This document shows, in pieces, positions 25,732-35,076 of a DNA stretch of 64,000 bases (position 1 is its first letter; each line of letters begins with the position of its first letter). The translations under genes and the position numbers were made by a program. The stretch lies in NCBI GenBank assembly GCA_016211085.1, contig JACQSY010000009.1, positions 1 through 64,000 on the forward strand, written 5' to 3'. The stretch comes from Acidobacteriota bacterium (GTDB taxonomy: Bacteria; Acidobacteriota; UBA6911; RPQK01; JACQSY01). The notes below the pieces were generated by a model. That model saw only the letters and a list, made by a program, of their open reading frames with translations. It was not told the DNA's origin and did no database searches.

Positions 25732-26892
25732 ATGAACACCATGCAGGCGTGGGTGTTCCGCCCCATGCGCGAAGACGGTAGTGGCGTGTACCTGTTTCTG
25801 GAGGAAGTTCCAATTCCATCGGCTGGTCCCGAAGATCTGCTCTTGAAACTCCGAAAAGTTTCCGTATGCGGAACAGATGAGGCTTTATTCCGCGCCAAGA
25901 TCCAGCGAGTAAAAAACGGGATGATTCCCGGGCACGAGTTTTGTGGAGAAGTGGTGGAAAGAGGTTCCCAGGCCCGGGATTTTGCCCCAGGGGAAATCGT
26001 GGTGGGTGAATCACATTATCGAGTTTCGGGAAGCAGCGAAGAGGGCATCATTGGCCTGTGGGCGCCGAACTCTGATGACGGAAGAAAGTTTGAGCCCATC
26101 GCGGGTGCTTATGCTGAATACGTGCGGATCCCCAAACTTTGCGCGCGCCGTATTCCGCGCCGGTTGGTCACTGGACCTTTTTGGCCGTCCCTGCTGGAAG
26201 CGGCCGGGAATGATTTTTGCCTGGCGCAATATGTCCTGGAAAAATTAAACCCACAGCAGCTGGGGATTTTCGGATGCGGCCCTCACGGACTCTATGCTCA
26301 GATCTTCCTGCGTTTCCTGGGCGCTCGGCGGTTCTTTGCTTTCGAGACGGATCCTTTCCGATTGGAATTTGCCAGAACTTTAGGTGTGGCTGAAGAGGTT
26401 TATGATCCATCGTCGGTCGATTGGATGGAAAAACTTCAACAAAAATCGGGCGCGGGCACCCTGGACGTCACGGTGGACATGGTGGGAAGATCGGGCAAGG
26501 CTTTTGAGCAATGTTGCCGCCTGACGCGTCCTGGCGGCGCCGTCATTTTGTTTGGGATTTTTAATAGGGGATTTTCTATTAACGGCATATCGCCCAATGA
26601 TCTGATTTTCGGGCGCCGGGAGTTGGATTACGAATACCAGGGCAAGAAGTTGAAGCTGATCGGGATCACGGGAAGAGAGGGTGTATGGGATGAACTGATT
26701 GCGGCGGTGGCGGGTGATAGGGAACTGAGAAGGTTGCTTATGAAGCCGGTCACCGTGGTGGGTCCTCTGGATCTCCTCGGCGAATCGATCAGACAGCCGT
26801 CACCTCATATATTAAAGCGGGCTTTTTCTTCTTTTCAGGGACGCTTCACTCGAGAAAAAACTGATGTCGGCACGGAAGAACTTGTTTCTTGA
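25732..26892 (+). CDS. Zinc-type medium-chain dehydrogenase, threonine 3-dehydrogenase-like
   Basis: The 386-residue protein has the catalytic zinc pattern [11 protein letters not shown] and [14 protein letters not shown], and a Rossmann NAD site around [21 protein letters not shown]. The next gene is Kbl, overlapping by 29 bases, the classic Tdh-Kbl arrangement for threonine to glycine plus acetyl-CoA. The four-Cys structural zinc lobe expected after the catalytic domain start is absent: the segment [16 protein letters not shown] has no Cys where Tdh has CGHC-type residues. It therefore binds only the catalytic metal or acts on another polyol or amino alcohol. The tdh assignment rests mainly on context. 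Confidence 0.78.
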   Translation: MNTMQAWVFRPMREDGSGVYLFLEEVPIPSAGPEDLLLKLRKVSVCGTDEALFRAKIQRVKNGMIPGHEFCGEVVERGSQARDFAPGEIVVGESHYRVSGSSEEGIIGLWAPNSDDGRKFEPIAGAYAEYVRIPKLCARRIPRRLVTGPFWPSLLEAAGNDFCLAQYVLEKLNPQQLGIFGCGPHGLYAQIFLRFLGARRFFAFETDPFRLEFARTLGVAEEVYDPSSVDWMEKLQQKSGAGTLDVTVDMVGRSGKAFEQCCRLTRPGGAVILFGIFNRGFSINGISPNDLIFGRRELDYEYQGKKLKLIGITGREGVWDELIAAVAGDRELRRLLMKPVTVVGPLDLLGESIRQPSPHILKRAFSSFQGRFTREKTDVGTEELVS

Positions 26893-28069
26893 ATGGGCGG
26901 AGACAGAGCTGGAAAAAATCCGTCAGTCCGGTACTTTCAAGGAGGAAAAAATCATCAGCTCCCCTCAGGGAGCGCAAGTGGCGGTCACCAACGGCGTTCG
27001 CCGCACCCTGCTTAACCTTTGCGCTAACAACTATCTCGGCCTGGCAAACCACCCGGAGATCATTAAAGCAGCCTCCGAAGCCCTCCGAAATTACGGCTTC
27101 GGCCTTTCATCCGTTCGTTTTATCTGCGGGACGCAGGATCTTCACAAGCGGCTCGAATATGAAATCTCCCGGTTCCTGAACACGGAAGATACCATCCTCT
27201 ACACGTCTTGCTTTGACGCCAACGGCGGTCTTTTTGAAACGCTGCTCGGTCCGGAGGATTGTGTCATCAGCGATGCTTTAAATCACGCCAGCATCATTGA
27301 CGGGATCCGTCTGAGCAAGGCGCAAAGAAAGGTGTACCGCCACGCCGATCTCGTCGACCTCGAAAAGAACCTCCAGGAGGCGCAGACAGCGCGTTTTCGG
27401 ATGATTGCGACGGACGGTGTCTTCAGCATGCACGGCGACCCGGCGCCTCTACCGGAGATCTGCGAGCTGGCAAGAAAATATCAGGCTTTGGTGATGGTCG
27501 ACGACTCACATGCCACCGGACTCATTGGTGAGGGGGGACGCGGGACGCCAGAATACTTTGGAGTTTCCCATGAAGTGGACATCGTCACCAGCACGCTGGG
27601 TAAAGCGCTGGGCGGTGCTTCAGGAGGATTCACGACAGGCGCGCGTCCACTCATTGAACTGTTGCGACAACGCTCCCGCCCCTATTTGTTTTCAAATACC
27701 GTAGCGCCCGCCGTGGTTGCTGGATCCTTAAAAGGTTTGGAACTGTTAAGGAAACAACCGCAGCTGGTGCGGCAGCTCGCTTCCAACACCTCTTATTTCC
27801 GGAGCCGGATGGCCCAATCCGGTTTTCAGATCAAACCTGGAGTCCACCCCATCGTACCCATTTTGATTGGTGACGAAGCACGCACCCTTCAAATGGCCGG
27901 CCTGCTAGACCAGATGGGCATTTTTGTAGTCGGCTTCAGTTATCCCGTGGTACCCAAAGGAGAAGCACGGATACGGGTTCAGATTTCAGCGGCGCACTCG
28001 CGTGAGCAGCTCGAACTGGCGGTTGAAAAGTTCGTCGAGGCCGGCCGGCAGGTGGGCTTGTTGGCTTGA
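26864..28069 (+). CDS. kbl: 2-amino-3-ketobutyrate CoA ligase (glycine C-acetyltransferase)
   Basis: The 401-residue product closely matches the family length (about 398). It is a fold-type I PLP enzyme of the alpha-oxoamine synthase group: [69 protein letters not shown] and the PLP-Lys segment [14 protein letters not shown]. It cleaves 2-amino-3-oxobutyrate with CoA to glycine and acetyl-CoA. ATG 26864 lies inside the upstream dehydrogenase gene, so translation is coupled. Only seven bases separate its stop from that of the convergent VanZ-like gene. Confidence 0.92.
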   Translation: MSARKNLFLEWAETELEKIRQSGTFKEEKIISSPQGAQVAVTNGVRRTLLNLCANNYLGLANHPEIIKAASEALRNYGFGLSSVRFICGTQDLHKRLEYEISRFLNTEDTILYTSCFDANGGLFETLLGPEDCVISDALNHASIIDGIRLSKAQRKVYRHADLVDLEKNLQEAQTARFRMIATDGVFSMHGDPAPLPEICELARKYQALVMVDDSHATGLIGEGGRGTPEYFGVSHEVDIVTSTLGKALGGASGGFTTGARPLIELLRQRSRPYLFSNTVAPAVVAGSLKGLELLRKQPQLVRQLASNTSYFRSRMAQSGFQIKPGVHPIVPILIGDEARTLQMAGLLDQMGIFVVGFSYPVVPKGEARIRVQISAAHSREQLELAVEKFVEAGRQVGLLA

Positions 28070-28076
28070 ATCGGAC

Positions 28077-28697
28077 TTACTGGCGCATAAAGAAACTCCC
28101 ATACTGCTCTTCTCCGACCACAAATCGGATAAACAACAGCATCATCAGCCCGGCGGCGGAATTAACCAGGAGGTCCTGAACTCCAAAATGTCGTTGGGGC
28201 AAAATGGCCTGGATCGCCTCGTCTCCCAGCCCGATGAGAGCCACCAACCCAAAAGCGCAAAGATAATGATGCCTGCCTTGAAAGCGAAACCGTAAAGCGT
28301 CAAAGACCAGAAGAGTCAGCGGCCCGTACTGAAGGAAATGAAAGCGCTTTGCCGGTACCGTCAAAGATTTGAGCGCGAGGATCATTCCCAACGTAATCAG
28401 CCCAAAAGCAACGTAGCGCGAGAGCGCCCACGGAAGCCGCCGTACCACAAAAACGAGCAGCGTGAATCCTACCGGTACGTAGGCCAGGGACATCACCTGC
28501 GACATCGTCTGTAAACCCAGGCGGTCATAAAACCAAACGTAGATGTCATAGGCAACGCTCAAAGTGCTGTAGAGAAAAACAGTATAAACACCCACAGCCA
28601 ACCAGGCTTTTCCTGCGCTCGAAAAAATTCCACGATCGATCACTTTTTGTGTTAAATGGTGGAGCACGCGCCGGCCTAAGTCAACGCGCAAACGCAC
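28077..28697 (-). CDS. VanZ-like membrane protein
   Basis: The 206-residue protein has five or six hydrophobic segments. The VanZ-family signature lies near the C-terminus: GLGDEAIQAILPQRHFGVQDLLVNSAAG, with the conserved D-E-x-x-Q and the D-x-x-x-N spacing. Molecular function of the family is unclear; VanZ itself gives low-level teicoplanin resistance. It is divergent from the DUF218 gene, with only ten bases between their starts, so promoters must overlap the coding ends. Confidence 0.75.
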   Translation of the reverse strand: MRLRVDLGRRVLHHLTQKVIDRGIFSSAGKAWLAVGVYTVFLYSTLSVAYDIYVWFYDRLGLQTMSQVMSLAYVPVGFTLLVFVVRRLPWALSRYVAFGLITLGMILALKSLTVPAKRFHFLQYGPLTLLVFDALRFRFQGRHHYLCAFGLVALIGLGDEAIQAILPQRHFGVQDLLVNSAAGLMMLLFIRFVVGEEQYGSFFMRQ

Positions 28698-28707
28698 AAG
28701 AGAGTGG

Positions 28708-29367
28708 TTGAATAGAATTGTGAAGCGTAGGGCTTTTTTCTTCTTCCTGGTCTTTCTAGTCGTCCTGGTTCTTCTTTCAATCGCGGCGCTGGCTTTTTAT
28801 GAATCCCTGCTGGCGCTGGTCGGAAACCTGCTGGTTTTCAAGAAGGCTGATTTCCAGCAGGTCGACGCAGCGGTGGTTCTGGCTGGCAGATACCCCGATC
28901 GAGCGCTTCAGGCACGCGACTTGCTGCTTAAATCAAAAGCCAGGATAGCCCTTGTTTCGCGTGAAGAGCTCTTACAGCAGCTTCGCGAGTTGCAGCGGCT
29001 GGGCATCCATCCTCTTCAAAGCGGCGAGATCAATCGAAGAATCCTGCTGATGTCCGGCATTGATCCCGAGCGCGTAAAGGAGCTGCCGCGTTCCAGTGAC
29101 AGCACCTGGGGCGAAGCGCAGGCTTTTCGCGGCTACTCCGAAGCGCACTGTCTGCGCTCCGTCGTCGTGGTGACGTGTAAAGATCATTCCTTCCGTGCCT
29201 ACCTGAACTTCAAAGAGGCCCTGGAAGGGACGGGGATTGAAGTTTTTTCCCTCCCTTCAAGCTATTGTGAATTTGAACCCTCGGCATGGTGGAAAAAGCG
29301 CGATCAAATTAAAACCGCCTATGTGGAGCTTGCCTGCCTCATCGCTTTCCTATTGGGTTTCAAATGA
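28708..29367 (+). CDS. DUF218 (YdcF/SanA/ElyC-like) membrane-anchored protein
   Basis: After an N-terminal anchor (FFFFLVFLVVLVLLSIAALAF) the 219-residue product has the DUF218 pattern. VDAAVVLAGRYPDRALQARDLLLK opens the domain, SSDSTWGEAQAF carries the conserved T-x-x-E/N-type motif, and SVVVVTCKDHSFRAY follows. Related proteins act in envelope polysaccharide homeostasis. TTG 28708 or GTG 28720 could start it; both are close to an AGAGAG element. The relic zone begins directly after its stop. Confidence 0.75.
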   Translation: MNRIVKRRAFFFFLVFLVVLVLLSIAALAFYESLLALVGNLLVFKKADFQQVDAAVVLAGRYPDRALQARDLLLKSKARIALVSREELLQQLRELQRLGIHPLQSGEINRRILLMSGIDPERVKELPRSSDSTWGEAQAFRGYSEAHCLRSVVVVTCKDHSFRAYLNFKEALEGTGIEVFSLPSSYCEFEPSAWWKKRDQIKTAYVELACLIAFLLGFK

Positions 29368-29397
29368 GTGACCTCGTGAGCTTGGAGCTGCCGCGAG

Positions 29398-29835
29398 CAA
29401 ATCAGTGGCCGAGGAAGACGCCTTGATTTCGCATTGCTGGCGCCCGGCGTGACCGTAGGAGACGAGCCCGTGACCAAACTGGCTTTTGCGGGTCAGAACA
29501 TTCATTTCAATTACATTGCCGGGGACGGCGCTGACAACCTCTCCACCGCCTCGGGCGTGCAACGGCCGTCCTTTTCAGGAAGCGGTTCGTGAGTTTCGTG
29601 TCATCAACAGCAATTTCAGTCTGGAGTTTGGACGGGCTGTGGGAGGCATTGTAAACATCATTACCCGGAGTGGGACCAATCAGTTTCATGGCTCGGTGTA
29701 CGACTTCATTCGTAACGAAGCGCTGGATGCCGGCAGCATTCTTTCCCGACCCGAACTGGGACTCGATGAGTTGCGCCAGAACCAGTTTGGGGGTGGCGTT
29801 GGGAGGTCCGCTGGTAAAGGATCGCGGGGACTCCC
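29398..29835 (+). pseudogene. Relic of an Oar-type TonB-dependent receptor
   Basis: Three reading frames in succession encode conserved pieces of a receptor plug. The first has LDFALLAPGVTVGDEPVTK and FAGQNIHFN. The second has EFRVINSNFSLEFGRAVGG, NIITRSGTNQFHGSVYDFIRN and LRQNQFG. The third has GVALGGPLVKDRG. The shifts fall in a T run near 29570 and in a five-G run at 29789-29793. Only about 430 of the ~3,200 bases of a full gene remain; the signal peptide, regulatory domain and barrel are missing on both sides. It is dead and lies next to tRNA-Lys. Confidence 0.88.
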
Positions 29836-30026
29836 GGAACATTTCGGGAAGGCGCCCGCAATCCTTTCTACGGAACACCGCGAGCCATTTTCAATCCACG
29901 GCAGTCCAGGTTGCGCTGCGGTGGACCTGGTAGTAGAAACCAGCTTTTTGGGTGGTCTCGCGCGTCGTGCTAAACTAATCGGCGCCTTTGCAGCCGTCAT
30001 CCGATGCGTGATGACTCACCTCGCGT

Positions 30027-30102
<76 letters not shown>

Positions 30103-30259
30103 AAGCTCTCAACAACTTATACCCCTGGCAAACTCACGGTCGCACTTCTTGTGTAGACTTGTGAGTGAAAAACCCTTTCGAGCTTGCTTCAAGATCTCGT
30201 TAGTCGCCCGGTTCTCGTACCCTACTGAGGTGGTCTTGGGTCGGAGGAGACAATTAAGA

Positions 30260-31331
30260 CTACTCGATCACTTTTACAGAATCTTCGCCTCGAATCTTCC
30301 TACCGTCAGACGTAGAGGCCTCCAGCACAGCGATCGAATCCCCAGGTTCCAGCAGAATCTCCTCAGTCAAGACATCACACATTAAGTCTAACAACCCATC
30401 CCCGTTCACATCTTCAGCGTGAGCAAGAGACTTGCCGCTCTTGCCGACCATTTTGACGCTGGCTCCTGCCAGCCTTACCGTATCAGGATTAATGGTCGTA
30501 GCATCAAACATTCCTGAACTCAGAATCGCCACGGGAACAACGCCAGCGGATTTGAGCTGGATTGTGTTAGGAAAACTGCCGGGCTTGATGTCTATCACTA
30601 CGGAAAGGACGACTTGGGGTATGAGCTCTCTGTTCATGTCAGCCTCAATTTCGGCTTGTGTGCGGGCCACGTTCCACACCCTCAGTTCGTCAATAACTCC
30701 CTTTAGAAATTGGAAGGGGCCAGGATTGCGTCCAATCAGGATAGGTTGAGTGTTCTTATTCGGTGGGAAAACTGTCACGTTTGTGACACCATCTTCCCGA
30801 CCATCTATATATACCTTAGTTGCTTGGCTGCGGAGCTGTAAACGCCGGCGATGTGGTGGAATGCCCCCTGCGGTATCACGAACTTGCTCAGAACCGTTTG
30901 ATCGCCTGAGCCGGTGGAATCTTCGAAACCCACCGCAATCCTATTGTCATTGATGGTTTGCAGGAGGTAGTTCGAATTTACTTCGGGAGTTTCTCCATTT
31001 CCTGACTTGTCTAAGACGGTTTGGCTTCGGCCGGGACCTTCACGAGTCTCACCCAGGCTTCGATCGTGAAGTCATCCAGATCGAGTGAAGTTGCGTCAGG
31101 CACCTCGACCCACTCAATGCCATTGAGCAGTATTCCGTAGCCAAATCTTCCGACGGAAAAACCTGCGCCGTGGCCGATCGCGTTATTGCCGTAGGAGCTA
31201 CTGTCGGTGAAATCTCCCTCAAACCGCCAGTAGCCGACGAGGCGGGTGGTATCGGTAGCCTGAAGTTGCCCTATGAGTGAAGAAATACATAGAAAAGCGG
31301 TTAGAAATTCCCGACGCAATCGTTGTCTCAT
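30260..31331 (-). pseudogene. Secreted LamG-domain protein split by two frameshifts
   Basis: ATG 31331 follows GGAGGAC and opens a signal peptide (FLTAFLCISSLIGQLQA) and a LamG fold (LVGYWRFEGDFTDSS, SLDLDDFTIEAWVRL). The frame is lost at a run of three A on the minus strand (31020-31022). It continues in a second frame with VLDKSGNGETPEVNSNYLL and FHHIAGVYSS, and is lost again near 30815. It then resumes in a third frame as VYIDGREDGVTNVTVFPP, ILIGRNPGPFQ and a C-terminal domain with VVIDIKPGSFPNTI and AEDVNGDGLLDL. Restoring one base at each site gives a continuous ~355-residue protein. The shifts are homopolymer indels, so sequencing error cannot be excluded. Confidence 0.85.
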
Positions 31332-31918
31332 AAGTCCTCCTTCGATCTTGATTTCCCCCAGTCGGCGCCCCATAGTTTAAGTCTAGTCCTGGAACCTGTC
31401 CAGGAAATGAGGCAAACCGGCAAACCGGGACGTACCCGTGGTTTCCACCCTTTTTTTTAAGACATTGAGAATGCCCTTCTCGGGATAGAACGTTGAAGAA
31501 GTGTTTTCTCTCCGGACCACTTTAAAGCGCGACTCATCTGAGCCTTACCTTTCGAAATTCATGAGGACCGGCTCCTGGAACGTCCGTCCCTAACTTGAGT
31601 GGATGGAGCGAAGTGGAGAAATCTGTTCCTAAGAGAAAATGACAGAAAAGCGGTTGCGTACTCTCAAAAAACACGACGCAGCGCACTATCAGACGGGTTC
31701 TATTAGCTTTTGCTTCAAGCTTGACGAGTATATCCCCGAGTGGTACACGGTTCACTGAGCCGAAACAATTGATCGGGTGTCTTTGGGGCGAGGCTGTTGC
31801 AACTTGAAAACACAGTGAGCTTTTTGGGGGCTACATCAACGCTCAACGCCGAAGTGTGGTTTTGTAAAGGGTGCATGGGCCGGCTGGATGGTTATCTTCA
31901 ACACCAGGATCGCGCCTC
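31332..31918. other. Intergenic stretch with eroded repeat-like sequence
   Basis: No credible gene is seen. The stretch has a tandem CAAACCGG pair near 31415 and a run of eight or more T near 31450. GGAGCGAAGTGGAG at 31615-31628 resembles AGCGAAGCGGAG at 40298-40309. The open frames here lack ribosome-binding sites and family features. Promoters for the divergent LamG gene and the membrane-protein gene must lie here but were not resolved. Confidence 0.4.
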
Positions 31919-33643
31919 ATGAGACAGCTCCTGGGTACAGTCTCTCTCTCCTGCGGCTTCTTGATCATCTTTTATCACTTTGTGTTAACAGCTCCTAATC
32001 AGACGCTTTTCTCGCTGGAGGGCGACGGACTGAAGAATTACTATACTTTCCTTTATCATCTCAAATACGACAGGAGCTTTCTTCACTTCGAAGGCTTGAA
32101 CTATCCCTACGGCGAACACATTTTTTACACCGACGCGCAGCCGCTTTTGGTAAACTCCGTAAAATGGATTAGCTCGAACTTGGTTGACCTCTCGCGTTAC
32201 GGCATCGGCGTCCTGAATCTCAGCTTGCTCTTCATGCTCCTGCCCGCGAGCGCCATGCTGTTTTTGATCTTGCGAAGGTTCTCCTTGCCGGCTTGGTATG
32301 CCATGCCGGCTGCCGTAGGGATTACCTTTCTCTCACCCCAGGTGTTGCGCTTTGGTGGTCATTACAGCCTGGGATACGTGGCAGCAATTCCGCTGGCCTG
32401 GTATTTAGCGCTTCGTTTTTTTGAAAAGCCGAATTACGGGATAAGCTTCTTGATCGCCCTGAACTCATTATTGTGGGGGGCGATCCATCCTTACTACCTC
32501 TACATATTTTCCATTTTTTTTCTGGCGCTGTGGATGGCCCAACTGAACCATCTTCGAAATTCCCGCTCGATTTTTCAGATGCTTATCCAAATCCTGCTTC
32601 CCGGTTTGCTTATGGCGCTAGGGTTGCTGGCCACAGACCCTTATCTGGGTGGGCGACCCTATCCACTGGATTCGCGTTATTACCACGCAACGCCGGCAAG
32701 CGTATTTCTACCTTCCTATCCCACCTTCGGCATCCAATCGGACTTCTTGGTGCATTGGGGGGAACCTCAGTCTGAGGGGATTGCGTATGTGGGGGCAACA
32801 GGTCTCCTGGGACTGATTCTGCTCGGGATTCTGCTCATTCGTTCTGTGAAATGCAAACGTCTTAAGAAACTGGCTCGACCTACTCGATTTCGGCTGTTGA
32901 ACAATTCGCTTTTCGCAGCGCTGCTTCTCCTGGTTTTCTCATTGGGGTACCCGCTGTACCTGATGCCTGATTCTGTCCTGGAAATAATTCCTCCCCTCAA
33001 CCAATTTCGGTCGGTTGGACGATTAGCATGGGTTTTTTATTATGTCTTTTCAATTTTTGCCTTTTATTTGACTTTTATTGCTTCCCGATCCATGAGGAGA
33101 TTGGGCTGGAGAAGAGGAGCCCGTCTGTTGCTGGGTATTGCATTGACTGGAATTGTCCTCGAAGCCGGTATTCAGAATCGAACGGTCTCCAACCACATAA
33201 ATCATCGCCTGACTGATTCGGGGTTTTGTTCTGAAGATTTCCAATGGATTGAACAGTTGGACGTAAAAAGCTATCAGGCAATCGTCCCTGTTCCCTACTA
33301 CCATATTGGTTCTGAGAAAGTCTTCCGTTTTGCAGGGAGCTCAGGCGCTATTTATTACTCCATGATGGCCTCCCTGAAAACAGGATTGCCCCTGACCTCC
33401 GTGTTCATGTCTCGCACACCCATGGAGCAGGCTCGCCGTTCGGTAAGTTTTTTTGAACAAGCTGGCCAGTCACCGTCAATCCTTGATGATTTGCCCGATT
33501 CACGCCCCTTTTTGATTCTTGCCACCCATGAGGCACTCAAGCCTGAAGAGCAAGCTTTGTTGAAGAAGGCCACACTCCTTTTTGAAAACCCGGCCCTCCG
33601 ACTTTACAAGTTTTCCACGGAGGAGCATAGCGGCCGCCCTTAG
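31919..33643 (+). CDS. Polytopic membrane protein, GT-C glycosyltransferase-like
   Basis: From ATG 31919 the product has 574 residues, with about ten hydrophobic helices and a soluble C-terminal third. The first periplasmic loop has EGDGLKNYYTFLYHLKYD and LNYPYGEHIFYTDAQP, an arrangement typical of GT-C enzymes that place an acidic residue in loop 1. Other segments are GHYSLGYVAAIPLAWYLALR, PLNQFRSVGRLAWVF and a C-terminal region starting near ITLTDSGFC-type residues. I do not recognise a named family. An upstream start at 31871 adds 16 residues without a ribosome-binding site. A radical SAM gene follows 224 bases downstream on the same strand. Confidence 0.7.
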   Translation: MRQLLGTVSLSCGFLIIFYHFVLTAPNQTLFSLEGDGLKNYYTFLYHLKYDRSFLHFEGLNYPYGEHIFYTDAQPLLVNSVKWISSNLVDLSRYGIGVLNLSLLFMLLPASAMLFLILRRFSLPAWYAMPAAVGITFLSPQVLRFGGHYSLGYVAAIPLAWYLALRFFEKPNYGISFLIALNSLLWGAIHPYYLYIFSIFFLALWMAQLNHLRNSRSIFQMLIQILLPGLLMALGLLATDPYLGGRPYPLDSRYYHATPASVFLPSYPTFGIQSDFLVHWGEPQSEGIAYVGATGLLGLILLGILLIRSVKCKRLKKLARPTRFRLLNNSLFAALLLLVFSLGYPLYLMPDSVLEIIPPLNQFRSVGRLAWVFYYVFSIFAFYLTFIASRSMRRLGWRRGARLLLGIALTGIVLEAGIQNRTVSNHINHRLTDSGFCSEDFQWIEQLDVKSYQAIVPVPYYHIGSEKVFRFAGSSGAIYYSMMASLKTGLPLTSVFMSRTPMEQARRSVSFFEQAGQSPSILDDLPDSRPFLILATHEALKPEEQALLKKATLLFENPALRLYKFSTEEHSGRP

Positions 33644-33867
33644 TACCCCAATTCGGCGTCCTCAGAGGCGCGCGCGAAGCGTAGCGCAGCAAGCGCTTGT
33701 GTCGATTACTGCAGTAGCGCTCATTGGCGCCCTTTGATCGCGCCGCCGTTGGGGCCCCGGTTTCAGTTACGGTGAAGACTTGTCGTCGCGGCCAAATTGT
33801 CCCGGCGCCGACCAGAGCGGCGACGACTCATGCGTTTTTCACAATGGTATGATGGTGAGCATTAAGG

Positions 33868-34974
33868 ATGTCTTCGATAGCAGAACTGACCGAAGCAAAT
33901 CTACTGCGGAACCAACAGGAGTACAGCGAGAGAAAAATCCAGCTGGAATCGCTGCCTTACCTCATACAAATCGGCGCCGACAACCGCTGCAACCTGCGAT
34001 GCGGTTTTTGCTTGGCGGAGGCGTATCGGGAAGCGGGCTGGCTTCACCTTCAAGATCGCAAGCTCGATCGAAATCCGCTGGAGATTTTTCAAAGGCTTGT
34101 TCCCTTCATGCCTTATTGGAAGTTTCTGTCGCTGACCGGGCCCGGGGAATCGCTTCTGAATCCGAGACTCCCGGAGATACTGGCGCTGGTTCGTCAGAAT
34201 TCCGGGTGCGCTATAGCTGTTACCACTAATGGGGTCTTGATCAACTCGCGTTTAGCGCGAATCCTCATTGAGCACCATGTGGACGAGATCTCGATTTCTT
34301 TGGACAGCATTCGCAAAGATACCTATGAGCAGCTGCGGGTGAACGCCGAATTTGAGAAAGCCATAGGCGCGATCGAGGTATTGAATCAAGAGAAACAAAA
34401 AGCAGAGACTGATTTTCCACGCATCAACCTCATGCCCACTTTTATGAGGAAGAATATAGAAGAGTTGCCTGATTTTATTGATTTCGCCGTGAAATATCGC
34501 ATTCACTTGATTCATGCATCACCGGTACAAATTTATCGCCGGGATTGGGTTGAAGAATCTCTTCTGCGCTTTCCGGATTTAACTCGAAGAATAGCTCAGC
34601 AGGCTGAAAAACGGGCCATACGACTGGGCGTTCGATTCATTAATAATCTACGCATGGTTTATGTGAATCGAGGAAAAAAGCTGGGTCGTCTGCTGAGGAA
34701 AAAAGAAGTGCTGGATTTTCCGACGGACCCCTCCACCTGTTTAAAACCGTGGAACAGTATCTTTATTGAGCCCGATGGCGAAGTCCGCCCTTGCTGTTAC
34801 CCCAGCCCGGTCTACGGCAATATCTACGAGACCGGTTTCCTGTCCCTGTGGAATGGTGAGGCGGCTCAATCCTTACGGCGCTCGATGATTGCAAAGGACC
34901 TCCCCAAGGCGTGCGCCAAGTGCTACGAATTCAATCGTCACAATCCCCAAGTCATGATCCAGCTTCTCACCTGA
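33868..34974 (+). CDS. Radical SAM protein with SPASM-type C-terminal cluster
   Basis: The 368-residue protein has the radical SAM cluster CNLRCGFC (CX3CX2C) near residue 41, followed by LSLTGPGESLLNPRLPEI (GGE-like) and ISISLDSIRKDTYEQLR. The SPASM-like tail has CLKPWNSIFIEPDGEVRPCCYP, YGNIYE and KACAKCYEF, supplying Cys ligands for auxiliary cluster(s). Homologues include peptide-modifying enzymes and carbohydrate or cofactor dehydrogenases. No precursor peptide gene was found next to it, so the substrate is open. GGTGAG at 33854-33859 is the likely ribosome-binding site. Confidence 0.85.
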   Translation: MSSIAELTEANLLRNQQEYSERKIQLESLPYLIQIGADNRCNLRCGFCLAEAYREAGWLHLQDRKLDRNPLEIFQRLVPFMPYWKFLSLTGPGESLLNPRLPEILALVRQNSGCAIAVTTNGVLINSRLARILIEHHVDEISISLDSIRKDTYEQLRVNAEFEKAIGAIEVLNQEKQKAETDFPRINLMPTFMRKNIEELPDFIDFAVKYRIHLIHASPVQIYRRDWVEESLLRFPDLTRRIAQQAEKRAIRLGVRFINNLRMVYVNRGKKLGRLLRKKEVLDFPTDPSTCLKPWNSIFIEPDGEVRPCCYPSPVYGNIYETGFLSLWNGEAAQSLRRSMIAKDLPKACAKCYEFNRHNPQVMIQLLT

Positions 34975-35023
34975 GCAGGCTGGACATCGCTTGCCAGGGT
35001 TGGAATTCCACTGGCTTTGGGAA

Positions 35024-35060
35024 GCGGCGAGGTCCAACCAGCAAGACACGGCCTCGCCGC
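35024..35060. terminator. Hairpin between convergent genes
   Basis: GCGGCGAGG (35024-35032) and CCTCGCCGC (35052-35060) are perfect nine-base arms with a 19-base loop. It lies between the radical SAM stop and the end of the second receptor gene on the opposite strand. There is no U-tract. The GGCGAGG/CCTCGCC arms echo the palindromic repeat at 231-454. Confidence 0.5.
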
Positions 35061-35076
35061 CTGGTGGTGTGCGGTC

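Noticed and set aside
33646-33754. Inverted repeat CCCCAA-CGGCG / CGCCG-TTGGGG as a MITE
   Set aside because: Arms carry a two-base bulge, no target duplication was seen, and no second copy was found in the window.
33830-33865. 11-residue frame (MRFSQWYDGEH) just before the radical SAM gene, as a precursor peptide
   Set aside because: It is far too short, has no ribosome-binding site, and is better seen as leader sequence containing the radical SAM gene's own GGTGAG site.
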